NCBI RefSeq assembly: GCF_000003605.2
Contig: NW_003131858.1
Coordinates: forward strand, 177,885-217,995
Source of the DNA: Saccoglossus kowalevskii
Taxonomy: Eukaryota; Hemichordata; Enteropneusta; Harrimaniidae
DNA: 40,111 nucleotides
Reading direction: 5' to 3'
In this document: positions 22,600 to 34,813 of the stretch, one piece after another
Position numbering within the stretch: position 1 is the first letter of the stretch
How the letters are laid out: each line of letters opens with the position of its first letter
Program-made: the position numbers and the translations under genes
Notes under the pieces: generated by a model
Seen by the model: only the letters and a program-made list of their open reading frames with translations
What the model was told of the DNA's origin: nothing
Databases searched by the model: none

Positions 22600-22668
22600 A
22601 CAAAGAAAGTACACCGTCGCATCGAGCTCCGCTGCGCTTCGGTCGATATTACCGCTGTACTGTCTTCG
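22600..22668. repeat. GC-rich imperfect palindrome / stem-loop
   Basis: The arm 'aaagaaagtacaccgtcgcatcga' (22601-22624) pairs imperfectly with 'tcgatattaccgctgtactgtcttc' (22643-22667), around a GC-rich loop 'gctccgctgcgcttcgg'. AGTAC/GTACT and ATCGA/TCGAT pair exactly. The CpG-dense centre stands out from its surroundings. Confidence 0.5.
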
Positions 22669-25600
22669 TGCATACGTTGAGATATCCTCGTAATGACCTC
22701 ATGTTATAATGTGAACACTGAAGTTAAATATGCGCTACTTTAACATAAAACAAGTTGATTTGATTGATCGTATAGGACTTCGTGAAATTAACCTTCTGAT
22801 GTATTGCCTCTCTCGGTTATTATCGTATGGGCTGCAAGGATGAACGTGTCACTACCATGCACTGAAATGGAAATATATTGCGAGTTTTAGGTGTAAATGT
22901 TTTTAATTTCCACGATCTAGACCACCACTGCACTAACATCAGTAACGTCTATTACCACAGCTATTTCTTCGGCCTATTGTAATATTATGCACGTCAAAAT
23001 ATCTCCTGTCGCATCAAAATCGACATATGCGTTAATGTGAAACATTTAAGTTTTCGATTAGTGGTTGCTGTGTAATAATATAATGTAAACATGTACTGAT
23101 CACTCATGTGAAACAATCATTTAATTTACTGTTATTGAATTGTTTTCATCACAATTTAAGAATAGGTGGTGCCTTTATTTATTATGCTATTCTAGAAAAT
23201 AATTACATTTCAGTTTTGTTCGTTCAACGTGGCTTTGAACAAAATTAGTGCTGACTATGATGCTATTCCCGGGGCGGAGCTACGTCACAGAACGTTTCTA
23301 TTATGTCGCTACTATCTGCACCACTGAATCATATACTTCTATGGGCTCGTCGGCATAATAAGCAGTGTCTTTCTATGATTTTTTTTTTAAACTGAATCTC
23401 CGAGACTGTTGTGTCATTAGAACATCTGATATCGAATGTATTTTTTTACGCAGCTTGTTATCTCATCAAGACTATAATGTATTTACTTCAATGACTAAAG
23501 GATCTTTCATCTGAAGGTGATATATACATTACCCTCATGCACAGTTTCGAGCGCCAGAATAAACTAAATAATACACTAGGTTGTAAGCAATTAAAAACAA
23601 CAGGCAGCTAGGTAGGTGTCTGGTTCTAAACACAGTCCAACATATCAATTAAATCAAATAGTCATTTATATTACGTGATTGATTATATGTGCAAATGATA
23701 ATATAATATTCGAAAAATGAAATGCGTCATCAATAAAATGTGAGTATAGCCAAACCAAATAGATCAGGTCGTGTTACATATTAACATAATGACATGAACT
23801 AGCCTAAATAATAAAATGTTTGTTTTATTCAATATTTTTTCCCAACAAGATCTGTAATGGAATGAATGAATCGTTATATACATTTGATTTTTTGGCTTCC
23901 GACACGTATTGTCTCATAGAAAAAAAAACTAGCCTTAAGTATTAAACACTCTTTTTATGTTGTTAGCATACAGATTTCACCTCCTCACAACATCTTAAGC
24001 TGTATCACCATGGCGATGCGTATTCCAGATGTATCTACTATCCATGGGGCATGTCTTCTCTACGTTGTCTCTGAGAAAATCTAAAGAAGATCTAAAACCT
24101 CTTATTTTTATATGATGTGTATGTATTGCTTACATATATAATGCTTTTTAATGACACTCTTGAATATAAGTGTCGTAAAATTCAAATATGGTTAGTGTGA
24201 TCTTATATGTTTTGCAGAATTCTTCTTTTACTAACCATGGCTCTTGAATATTTCAAAAATAATTGCTTAGGTGCAATCAATTGTTTACTGCACATCTCTC
24301 TGACGCGTAATGCATTGATGCATTCCCACACAAAATATCCTCAGTATGAAATGATCTCAGCAATAATAATTATATTCGCCCTTGCAACGTGATTCAGTTA
24401 GAATTGCCGAAACGACATTCTCTCGATTGTTCGTTACCATAAACAAGGACATCAGAAGAGTTCTATCAGTGATTGCTACTGGACATTCACCGTGGACGCT
24501 GTTCGAATATGATGAAGAAAAATTAAATGTTGATCACACCAGGATGAAAAAAAATGTTGTTCAAAATACGTGCACGAAAATTACTGTTCAATCCACCCAA
24601 ACAATCTACTGATATTGTGATAGATGGGTGTTTATTTGGAACATACGGTTCTTTTAATGCAATGAACATACATGGAGATAAGAATGAAGTAGATACAAGG
24701 AAATACCTGGAGGGGTAATTGATGGTGATCTAATTTCAGAAGCGTACACTGTATGCATGATCATATGAGCCAAAATAGATATTCACTGGTGAATACGATC
24801 AGGTTTTTTTTATTTAACCTCGTATTTCTGAGTTACTACAGTACCTTGACCACAAACACTCATGGTTCAACACTGAAGACCAGTTTAGTTGTTAGGTAGG
24901 CGATGTTGTTTGTTGCAATGTCATATCAACATAGCGTCTCCTCATCAATAAAACCAGTCTGTCTACTGACTGTACCGATAACGACATTAAAGCTATCTCC
25001 CCCAATACAAATTGAGCTCTAGACGGCTTCAATTCATCAAACATATTTCCGAGTTCCCACACATAATGTGTATTTTGATAGTTACCAGGCGATGTTCACA
25101 TACTCACATGTCAATATTGTTTTGAATGGTCATTTGTTGTTAAATTATTGTTTCTTGTTTTGATGTATAATGAATAACATATAGGTGAAAATCACCTTGC
25201 TTATATTATTGTCTCCCCTGATGGGCTGGTGATAGATGTAAAATACTAACTAATCATGAATGTTGCCTAATAAAGTGTAAGCCTAGATAAAGTAGATTTG
25301 TGTTCTGCCATACCAACCTATTAGGTGATTCTAATGAATCTAAATTATGTCAGAATCGGAAATTTACTAGTTTATATTTGTGGTATTGAATATCTACCAT
25401 TTGAATGTGATAGTTGTATACCACGTATAATTGTCACCAGCCTAAACCATACCTGTAACGATTCTAGTACGTTTAATGAACACAAAATGTTATGCAGTTG
25501 TAAATCTGCCCAGAAAATACAATGAAAAATACGTTGTTAATGAAGTATATCCATATGCTCCATGGTTGTACTGACCACGTCATTTTGTCCTTCATTGTAG

Positions 25601-25671
25601 TATTGGACACGCTACTTCAATTATATAATGTGTTGGCTGTCAATACAGTAAAAAACGCGACCCTGACACAA

Positions 25672-25710
25672 CATTTCACACTGCATTGACGAGCATTTCA
25701 CACTGCATTG
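25672..25710 (+). repeat. 22-bp tandem duplication
   Basis: 'catttcacactgcattg' occurs exactly at 25672 and again at 25694. Confidence 0.9.
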
Positions 25711-26164
25711 TTTTTTTGTTTCTCTAAATGTTAATTTTATGTAATAGGATATCTACCTTGTTGATTTATAGATGATCGCTGTATGATTCTGAATACTAGA
25801 TCACATTCACACATAGAAATACATCTCCCAGTGAACGAAATCTTAATTGTTTATTTGTTGCTTAGAGTGCACTTCGTCTAGTAAAGTAAATTATATATCC
25901 TTATGTACCCGCCACTATACTGACACACTATATTAGTTCATATTATAAATTACATTAAAACCATGACGGTTAAAAGTGCCTTTACTTACGTCGACAATTC
26001 AGTTCAGTTCCGTTACGAATTACACTGAGGTGGTATCCGTTACAAGTTGCTTGTATCCCATCAACTCATGCTTAAAATGACACGGTGTTTCAACTCAAGG
26101 AAATGCTGTCTTCTGTAAATTTTCAAGAGGTGCTTAAATTCCCTGAAGTCTACATCAACTTGTA

Positions 26165-26935
26165 CTCACTAACTGTAGGAGTAATTTTCAAACAAACGCA
26201 CCGAGGACCCTTCATAATGGCTAAGCATACGCTCTATGAATGTTACATAACGTTTCTCATACATACTGAGTGTAGAACCACAAGCATTTGGCTATTTTCT
26301 ATGTACGAGCTGTATGGACAAGCACACGCACTAAGGTTTCAACATGACGATGCCCTACAAACAAATCGACTGTAAGAATGATTGCCAAGCTTATGCACCA
26401 ATAATACTATGTAACAGTTTCTTGTCCATATCGACCGTATGAACACATGCCAAGCATATGCACCAACATGACAGTTTCTTGTACATGCCGATTAAAAAAA
26501 ATGGTTATCAAGCACACGCATCAAGGGTACTATTTTACAGTTGTATGTCATGACTGTAGGAACGATTACCAAGCACACTCACCAAAGATGCTACATGGAG
26601 GTTTAATATACAGACACACTGTATGAACACTTGGAAGGAATGCACACCAAAGATGCTACTTGACAGTTTCTTTTATGTGCTGACGTCTTTGATTGTTACG
26701 CACACACACAAAGGGCATTACATGATGGCTTTACATACATACTGACTGAGGAACACTTGATCAGTACATGAATTAATGATTCTACCTGGTAGTTTCTTGT
26801 ATCTAACAACTGTAGGAACGATTGTCAAGCAAACTCACAAAGCATGCTGTAATATGGCAGAATGTAGGAACATTTGCAAAGCACACACAGTAAAATGCTG
26901 CATGGCTGGTTCATAATAACAGAGTACTGGTCACA
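26165..26935 (+). repeat. Degenerate satellite array, left block, unit about 63-65 bp
   Basis: The approximate unit is 'gactgtaggaatgattgcc', 'aagcacacgcaccaagga', 'tgctacatgacagtttct', 'tgtacata'. Well-kept landmarks recur at about 26373, 26550 and 26814 (ctgtaggaacgatt-type), each followed by 'caagca.ac.cac' and 'gctacatg'. Units vary in length and are heavily mutated. The 96-codon frame at 26085-26375 is a by-product. Confidence 0.8.
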
Positions 26936-26958
26936 ATGGCACCAGGAAACAGAGCATT

Positions 26959-27240
26959 TTGAATAACTGCTTACATGGTAGGGCATCAAAAAACTTAAAA
27001 TTCATCAACTTATCAATACATAGAGTGCTTACTCAGCCAATAGAAAAGAGAGACGATCTATGTAATGAAATTAACTCTATTGAACAGGAAATACAACATA
27101 ATCCCTCACTATACAAACAATTGAATGATACAAAATCACTTCTTGAAAAAATAATAACAAATGAAGTTTAAGAGGCAGCTATCAGATCAAGGTAAAATAT
27201 ATTGAGTGAAAACATCTTTTTTTTATTTTGAATGGTATAA
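26959..27240 (+). pseudogene. LINE ORF2 fragment, endonuclease-RT linker region
   Basis: It reads 'EIQHNPSLYKQLNDTKSLLEK', typical of the helical linker before RT in L1/Tx1-type ORF2. After a stop at 27169-27171 it continues with 'EAAIRSR', a frameshift to 'IKVKYIE', a further stop, and F-rich residues. This mirrors the family's 'GAIIRSR.KW.EEGEK...FFNLE' block. Two stops and at least one frameshift mark it as dead. Confidence 0.65.
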
Positions 27241-27439
27241 TAGAGGCATGAAAATGATGACTTAGTTAGAATGGCCCAATGAAAGCGTGACCGAACTACA
27301 ATGTGGGATGCGCAAATTACACTTCCGACACTGTCTCACTCGAGTGCCAAACAACTTTTTTGTCAAACTTGCCCAACTGAAGGATTGCTTCCTACCGCCT
27401 GCAATATACACAGCGTTACATGTACTATAATCAGATCAC

Positions 27440-27793
27440 TCTTACTTACATTTTACAGACGTCTTTCTCAGACAGTTTCATAATCACATATATGATAAAC
27501 AGTTATTCATCGCTGATTTCCCACAATGCTCTTATGATATACCTGCTTTATATCGTGACTTGCTAACAAATTGGCGAATACTCACATCTGTTCGAACGGA
27601 TTCCCCATCCTCTTATCAAAATCTTTTTCAAGAACCGTTATTTCGCAACAAGTTAATTCTGCACCACTTACATGAAACACCATTAAATCTCACTCATTTG
27701 TTTGAAGCTGGTATCACAAAAGTTGATGTCTTAATCCACGAATATGAATGGAATGTGTTGATCTACTTCATCCACATGTCAGCATATATTTAA
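27440..27793 (+). pseudogene. LINE ORF2 fragment, C-terminal region
   Basis: The frame is open from about 27440 without a proper ATG. It reads '...KQLFIADFPQCSYDIPALYRDLLTNW', then 'FQEPLFRNKLIL' and 'LFEAGITKVDVLI'. In L1/Tx1-like ORF2 C-termini the matching landmarks are '(L)PAFYRDML..W', 'ILWNN..I' and 'W...GI..I.DLL'. Remnants in other frames ('SSWYSFVCDKKAIPTQYKIVYK') follow to about 27870. Confidence 0.65.
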
Positions 27794-28227
27794 ATCTTTC
27801 TTCTTGGTATAGCTTTGTGTGTGATAAAAAAGCCATTCCAACACAATATAAAATAGTTTACAAAACATGGACACACTAAACTAAATCGACACTCGAACTA
27901 ATACTATTTCATGAAATGATAACAAATGATATTTATAATTTTCTCATCTACGTCATAATAAATAAATTATTTTAAATTATTAGCTACTTGGGCCGCCCTG
28001 AGGTGAAATCATTGCACAGAACCACAGATTATTGTGTTATATACTCACCTCAGTTGAAGCAGCCGTTCATGTCACCCGCATGGAAAAGGATTACTGGGAA
28101 CAGACGTCGAACAAACATTCAAAACCCGATTAAGATGGTGATTAAAGATTGAGTACACCTACAATCATCTCAACAAAACATTAAATCTGTTTTAGAACCA
28201 GTGGTTTGAAATTGACGCGCTGGCATT

Positions 28228-29320
28228 GTACAGACTGTCTTTAGGAATGATTGACAAAAACACGTGCCAAGGGCGGTACATAAGTTTCTTACGTATCGAC
28301 TATCGGAATGCTTGCAAAGCACTTGCATCAAGGTTTTTAGTTCATACCAATTGTAGGAACGATTTTCAAGCACACACACAAAGAATGCTAAGTGACCTAT
28401 TTTTGTACAAATCACATGTCCCAATCACGACGGTTTTTTACATACGAACTGAAAACGTCACAAAACAGTTGTATGTACAAACTGACTTACTGATTGTTAA
28501 GCAAACAAACCAAGGGTACTTTATGACTAACTGTTATACATACCAAACTCGGAAAAGATTGTCAAGCACACTCACCATGGATGTCAAATAAAAGTTTCGT
28601 GTACTTACTGCAGATATTCCCTACCCGACTGTATGAATAATTTTCACACACACTCACCATGGATACCATATGAAAGTTTTGTGTACTTCCAGTAGAAATG
28701 ACCTACATAAACTGACTGTTTGAATGATTGCCAAGAAAATGTACCAAGGGTACCTGACAATTTCATATCAAAGGGTCTGTAGAATTACTAAGCATGTGCA
28801 CCTGTTTCCTGACTGTACTATCTGTAGCAACCAATCACATGTACCTAGGATGCTATACATGATCGGTTATATGTTCATATCAATTGCAAGAATTATGCTC
28901 ATGCATGCTTACCAAGGCTTCTACATGACGGTTACTTGCTCATACAGAATGTAGGAATGCTTACATGACGTTTTCTTAATATACAAAGCGTCTAGAAGAA
29001 CTCTTGCCAAAATCACGTACAAAAGATGCTACATGACATATTCTTGTACACACGATGTTTACATACATTTACACATGCACCAATGATTCTACTTGTTCAT
29101 AATGAATGCCTGAATAGCACATGCGTCACGATTGCTATATCGAGGTTTTTTACACAAGATAACCGACTAGATGCTACTTTCTAAGGAATTGCTTCCCGGG
29201 CACACTCGCCAATGATACCATGAAATGGTACCTTGAGTTAGAACGACTGCCAAGCTCACACGCACCAATGATTCTACATTCCAGTTTCTTGTACCGACTG
29301 TAGGAATGATTGTACTCAAG
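28228..29320 (+). repeat. Degenerate satellite array, right block
   Basis: Same unit and strand as the left block. Landmarks such as 'taggaatgatt', 'caagcacactcaccatgga', 'gctacatgac' and 'ttcttgtacata' recur through to 'gactgtaggaatgattgta' at about 29300. Frames at 28226-28591 (121 codons), 28724-28954 and 28170-28424 (minus) lie inside the array or at its edge and are not genes. Confidence 0.8.
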
Positions 29321-29509
29321 CTGGCGGCTTGTGCATTTTTCTATATGAAGCGCCCAAAATTGAAAGCACTGCCAGCAAAATTGTACATTTAAATATAGAA
29401 ATATAAAAAGCACAAAACATTATTCGGCAACGAGCACGCTATTTTGTCTACGGTTGTATAACGAGACAGGATAAATTGGTTTTACATTATTTCTAGCTCT
29501 AGGCAACAT

Positions 29510-29620
29510 TTGAATGATGACAAACGATATATCTCAAGTGAGTTTATTTAGAGCCTTATCTTTACATATACGTGTATTGCATAATTAACTCGTTCATAGT
29601 ACATATCAACCTAAAAAAAA
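29510..29620 (+). repeat. Long-duplication family, segment G, copy 3
   Basis: This partner of 6710-6815 begins about 190 bases after the satellite ends. It is followed about 430 bases later by segment A, copy 3, the same order as at copy 2. Confidence 0.5.
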
Positions 29621-30049
29621 TGTCACCTGAATATATTTATCGAGGCCAATCACTATAGTGTATGTAATAAAAATCATTTCAGAGTTGCCATGTGCTCTTT
29701 TTTTAGACGATGTAATCAAAGTTGAAACTGACTTCACGAATTTATGATTTTTTGTTTTAGTGTCATATAAATTTATATTTGCCTCAAGAAATTTGTTTAG
29801 TGAATCGATCTCAAATTCATGGCATCAAGCCCATTCTGTCATTTATATAGTGTGTTTTCTTGAGTACTGTATTATAGGCGGTGTAATCAGTTCGGTATTA
29901 GTGACTAATCAAACGTGCTAGATACATTTAATGGAGATATAAATCGTGTTTTTAATGCCTTGACCTCGGGTAACTTTAATTCAAGCACGAATATATTAAT
30001 TACTACCTACGGGTAAGTCAGAGCAGGTGTCGTAAATAAGACTATATAT

Positions 30050-30265
30050 CAATTATATGGGAAGTAAATATTATAAGCCATGGATCAGCAAGAAGTTTAC
30101 ACCAAATTGGTTGGAGACAAATGGTTGTTGTTTTGCCATACGTATCACAGTTACCTATCTCTTTAATTTACAGCCGTACGCGTTTATGGGTTACTTGCAT
30201 ACTTAGTAAATGATATCAAGAACTAGTCAACAATACCATACATTATTACACATACTGCTCTGGAG
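30050..30265 (+). repeat. Long-duplication family, segment A, copy 3
   Basis: This partner of 1090-1250 and 7225-7405 shares 'tatatgggaagta' with copy 2, and 'ttttgccatac...' and 'cattattacacatact' with copy 1. Confidence 0.5.
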
Positions 30266-30269
30266 GTTT

Positions 30270-32490
30270 ATGATGATTGGCTGTAAAAATTGAGAATGTG
30301 CTCTGGGGAAACGCGAGTAAGGCTGTCAGTCTTCATGACATGTTTGTCATCAGTGCGCGTACAACCGTGCATTGAATATCGAACTCCCGGGGGGCAAATG
30401 TATATTATGACTTGAAATGAATACATTTTGCAATGCAATCCAAGACTTCGGTATGTTTACATACAAATGAAAAATAATATCTGAAGAACTGTGAATCTAT
30501 TGGCCCTCCTTTCTGAATGTTCATCATTTTTGCATATGTTTAGACGTGTATTTGTTTACATTTACGTGTTTACGATATTTCAGCGATGGCCAACATGTTA
30601 CAATGAAACTATGTTTCTGAAATACTACTGTTTAATCGAATGTATATACAAAGTATCCTTACATATTGCCCTTATACACCTTATAAATTGCCCTTATTAC
30701 CTCACACTGATAATAATAAGTATTTTTAAATTAAATATTTAATGTGTTATCTAATATTTATTAAGCTGTGACGTTAACATGACGCGCGCATGAAAGCTAA
30801 AAAACAGCAGTCTGGCGTCACCTAAACCAAAATTAAACAACAATTAAAATAAACGATACAATCCAGTCCACATATATGTCAAAGGGTCATACGAACCTAA
30901 GTGCACTTAGGAGGTGCAAATTTTGTCCAGGCAGTTATTAAGTTAGTACAATATACGTTGCCATACACTTAAACGATCTGCTGATGAAATACGTTAGGCT
31001 CTATAAATATGACTACTATACCAAAGCATATTTTGATTATCCAACATTTTATCGCATATGATAAATGTGTGTTAAAAACATTGCCCTAGGAACTAACGGT
31101 ATTTGTAGCGACCTTTTTGAGTGCGTCTTTATTTGTTGAATTGTACGTTACCCTAAAAATATATCGTTCTCAAACAGCAAATGACATCACATGTATATGG
31201 ATTTATAGGGGATAACACGAGCACAGAACTTCAAAATACTGTCAATACATGTCATTGAACGAAGGCATCCAAATGAAGCCATTTACTTTAAACACTGTCC
31301 CTAACTACGCTAGTTTGGTTTAAGATGTAAAACAATCTCATGGGTGAGTATTAGGGTATGTTTTCTTTATTTTTTTTTATTTAACACAAACAAAGCAAAA
31401 ACGAAAAAATACTACATCTTTTTTTCAGATGTGCCTGAACGACTGCGAAGATTGAAATGAGTGTGAGGAAACCCAATGCAATAAACGCGCTTGTTAGATT
31501 AAGCCCAGTTGGAAGATTAAGAATCCAATCCTAGACAAGACACTAGTCTCGAAAAGTCCAGTGAGTATATATTATGTACATCTCTCTTGTTAACATTCTT
31601 TAATTATGTACAAAGAATGTGAACATTATTAGCCAGTGTCTGAGTATTTATTGTACAAAATTGTGCCTTCATTGCGTATATTAAAAATAATAATCATGTT
31701 AATTCATGTTTTAGCAGTGTGTCATTCATTTTTACTAAAATAAAACGGTATTATTGACCTTCATTTCTTATCAAAATGTTACATAATTTTTGTAATGTAT
31801 GTTACATATTCAGTAGATGAACATATTAACAAAGTTTTCAATTCCTGCAAGAGCATGGTCTTTAGTTACATGTCACGAGCGGACTGCAATTTTAGATATA
31901 ATAGTGCAACGTGACACGACTTGGCACTCATCCACGCTTAATAGTAAAAACTATTTCAATATATCATGTCACGATCATTATTTTCTATTTCTGAACATTT
32001 CTATTACAAAATACCGACGCGAACACGCTAACGAACATGATAACTGTACACCAGTTTTTCAACAAACAGTTCAGTTTTATCTTCATTGCGTTTCTGTATT
32101 ATATTTTATTATAATTTACATTTGTCAGTTTTTTTGAAACAATTGCACACAAAATACCGTACAAAATACAAATCTCAGCGCTAGTCACGTGCAAAGTGGC
32201 CGACTACTCAGACACTGGAACGTATATAGTCGTGTTGTTAGATGATAATCTTCTAATCACTGAAATACATATAACACAACTTAGCCCAAGTAATGCATGA
32301 TTGATTGGCGAGGAATGAAATTTACAGTTGTCGATCTTGCAGCAGCAGTACTTTGTATACCAGCGATGTAACCGTCGAAGAAATTCAATATTGACGTACA
32401 CCAGTCACTGATTGGGACATGATTCCATGACTACAAATGCATGCCATTGCATTCCCGGATTGACCACAGATCTTCCTTCAAATTCCAAAC
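30270..32490. other. AT-rich desert, no supported gene
   Basis: Short frames only. A weak B-box-like patch on the minus strand near 30385 ('gggagttcgatattc') has no A box partner, so it is not called. The 106-codon frame at 31817-32137 has no domain I recognise. Confidence 0.5.
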
Positions 32491-32494
32491 TCAA

Positions 32495-32750
32495 GCTGAT
32501 AAATGGACAACACGCCCATATTTTAATGTAAAATTATATTTAAGATATTTTATTTTCACTAAAAATATCACAGTAAATTGTAATATTATCGAAATTGCTG
32601 TGTGAAGGGAATTCAATCTTGTCGTGTATCTGAACCCGTTATCTCGGCATTGTGCCACGAGTAAAACTATATAGACGTTTTCCGACGGATCTCCATTTAA
32701 ATTGGCAACACGCCAATAATTCAATGTAAAACTATATATATAAACATTCT
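32495..32750. repeat. Direct repeats of about 42 bp flanking a tRNA-like patch
   Basis: 'aaatggacaacacgcccata...aatgtaaaattatattta' at about 32503 recurs as 'aaattggcaacacgccaata...aatgtaaaactatatata' at about 32697, about 195 bases on. Between them, on the minus strand, 'gcacaatgccgagataacgg' plus 'gttcagatac' (about 32660-32620) resembles a tRNA anticodon arm, variable loop and B box. It may be a tandemly duplicated SINE or a short element with terminal repeats. Confidence 0.45.
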
Positions 32751-32759
32751 TCATGACAC

Positions 32760-33555
32760 CGACTATAACGTTATATCAAACCAGTAACTAAAGTTTGCGG
32801 AGGTCTCGAACAACTTATACATGATGGCTTTTAAAAACGAGTTGCATGTCATTTGTATGAAAACGTTATGCATGAGTTCACGGAGAATTGTGATTAAACA
32901 TTACTTGCTGCAATAATTCATTTATTTAAGATCATTAATATGAAGTTCATCAGGTCAGTATTTTAAAGCCAGGGTACATGCTGCAACCTTTTTTTTTTAA
33001 TTTCCTAAAGCCGGTCGCTGTAAACACATAGTGTGCGTGTGTTGGTTATAGCTGCATTACTCTCTGGTAGCTAATCAGGTGATGTCGACATGCATTCTGG
33101 CTAATTATGATGTTATCAGACAAAAGACACTTAGCGCATGCGCAATGTCAAATAAATGAAATAGTCTTCCGATGTATGGGTTTACTGTACTTTCATGAAA
33201 GTAGTGCGCACACATTTATAGTTTCACATTATTTATATATGGAATTTAATTTAAAAAACAGCATCATAATTTGTATATAAATCAACCCATTCAAATCATT
33301 CCCTGTGCAATCTTGTGCGCAGGTTTCCTAATATTATCACCACAAAAGGCACGATACAAACTATATATGTTAGTAATCACTGGATTATACTGAAGTAATT
33401 GTCCTGGGTTATGTATTTTTTTAAGAATAATGTATGTTTAATATATATACGTCTACGCGAATATTTCAGTTACTAGCAATTAAGGTCAAATATGCACCAC
33501 ATCATGAAGCATTTATGTAGCTGTGTTGTATACTTAAAACATATATATAAATTAT
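32760..33555. other. AT-rich desert, no feature seen
   Basis: Nothing recognised on either strand beyond homopolymer runs (a T-run at about 32990). Confidence 0.5.
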
Positions 33556-33558
33556 ACA

Positions 33559-33882
33559 TTAATACCAGTAGGTATATGCATGTTGCACGTTTGTTCGAAT
33601 GTGACGTGAAAGTTGACGCACAATTTCCAAATAAGAACGACATGCGAACGCGTTCGTAACATTTTCGAATTCGTCCGTATATCGTTCATTTTGGTCACAA
33701 TATGTTAAAGCTGGAGGGTCGTCACCTGCGCACGCGCGGGAATTGAGTCCCAAGCGACGATAACAACACACGCTAAAAACGCAAAGGCTCATAGGTAGAC
33801 GCTTGTTTGTAAACATTGACACGCTATGGCAGGCAAGTGACGACTCCCCCTCTTTAATAGATGTCGTCATGATATGTGGCAT
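33559..33882 (-). other. CpG-rich minus-strand open frame, possible exon, unrecognised
   Basis: A 107-codon frame lies in a patch much richer in CpG than its surroundings (about 33590-33800). The C-terminal half ('GDDPPALTYCDQNERYTDEFE...') is polar and looks more protein-like than the other desert frames. On the minus strand 'gcgcag|gtgacg' at about 33725 would serve as a 5' splice donor, and 'gcag' there also as a weak acceptor. I recognise no family. It could equally be a CpG-rich regulatory patch. Confidence 0.25.
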
Positions 33883-34269
33883 ATCGTCATTTTGAACCTA
33901 TATCTGAATTGCACACCAGACACCAGTGGACAGATATAGTTGAATAAACATTCGACAGTATTAACGGAGACAGTTGCTTTCATCCCACGCTCAATGATAT
34001 TATGTTATTCAAACGCTGTAACAATTCATTGAATTCGACACAAGTATCACGACGAAATGGTGTGATGGTCTTTGGAGATAGGAATTTGAATCTAAATAAA
34101 TGGTTTCATTATAATATTGTTGTGTAGCTGACGACAGCGCTCATATATACCATGGTTAAGGTGGGTATATAACTATAATTCACAGTAGCCATTGGTGCAA
34201 TGTTCACACACAATGTTATTCACATTTTCTGATCAAATACACACGTTCAATGAATTCTCATTAATATGC

Positions 34270-34335
34270 ACGGTGGGATTTGTGATTGTATTATTTAGGT
34301 TACAGAATGCGAGTTTGTTAAATTCCTTCTAGTTT
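34270..34335 (+). repeat. Long-duplication family, segment C, copy 3
   Basis: A weak partner of 2290-2365, supported mainly by order between segments A and F. Confidence 0.3.
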
Positions 34336-34803
34336 TGACCCTCACAACCAACAGCTAGTGATTTAGCCGCTCATGCCGAAGGCATTATTAATTTAGCCGG
34401 CTGTCTTACTGTAAAAAATCTATTACCTAACCAGAACGTAGACAATATGATATGAGAATGGCTAAGTTTACAACACAATGGTATCCTATGTTACGCATTT
34501 TTTTTTGTAATCACGTCAACAAACAATGTTTTGCGTGTTTGCACTTATCCCCGCGAATCTATGTGTTTAATTCATACGTTATTGCAATCCGATTGGATAT
34601 TTAAGTTACGTGATTAGGTTGAACAGTTTAAGGGTCGCTGAGTGTAAAAAATCAACGACGAACAGAACCGTACGTGATTACCCTTTCATGACGTGTATCG
34701 TTTACAATCCTAGTAATGTAACATATTCATATTTATACATCATATATAAGAGAAGATATGTTACCGATTTTCTCTAAAGTGCGTATAATGTTGATGATTG
34801 TAT

Positions 34804-34813
34804 CCCCCCCCCC
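34804..34813 (+). repeat. Ten-base poly(C) run
   Basis: A C10 run followed by 'gctgctg', unusual in this AT-rich window. It could be a genuine homopolymer or a spot of uncertain assembly length. Confidence 0.9.

Larger units (their letters stand above)
21640..26160. other. Long AT-rich desert, no supported gene
   Basis: No recognised exon, RNA gene or transposon protein. Embedded small features are the palindrome at 22600-22668 and the 22-bp duplication at 25672-25710. The frame at 24382-24612 (76 codons) is moderately polar, but I recognise no family in it. Confidence 0.45.
26940..28225 (+). mobile_element. Decayed LINE (L1/Tx1-type ORF2 fragments) inserted in the satellite
   Basis: Two ORF2-like blocks lie in order on the plus strand between satellite blocks. 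The first (26959-27171 and just beyond) matches the endonuclease-to-RT linker region of L1/Tx1-like LINEs. The second (about 27440-27793) matches the C-terminal region. The reverse transcriptase core between them is absent, with under 0.3 kb between the blocks. Satellite units resume at about 28228. The element cannot be active. Confidence 0.7.

Noticed and set aside
26085-26375. 96-codon plus-strand ORF as a gene
   Set aside because: Most of it lies in the first units of the same satellite, with no protein features.
28226-28591. 121-codon plus-strand ORF as a gene
   Set aside because: It is entirely degenerate satellite sequence.
26165-29320. CRISPR-like array
   Set aside because: Repeats are continuous, degenerate 63-65 bp units without unique spacers, in a eukaryotic setting with a LINE insertion. 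This is a satellite.
30365-30400. B-box-like 'gggagttcgatattc' as another SINE or tRNA
   Set aside because: No A box at tRNA spacing and no pairing stems.
31817-32137. 106-codon plus-strand ORF as a gene
   Set aside because: No domain, no raised GC content compared with its flanks, and no splice or promoter context.
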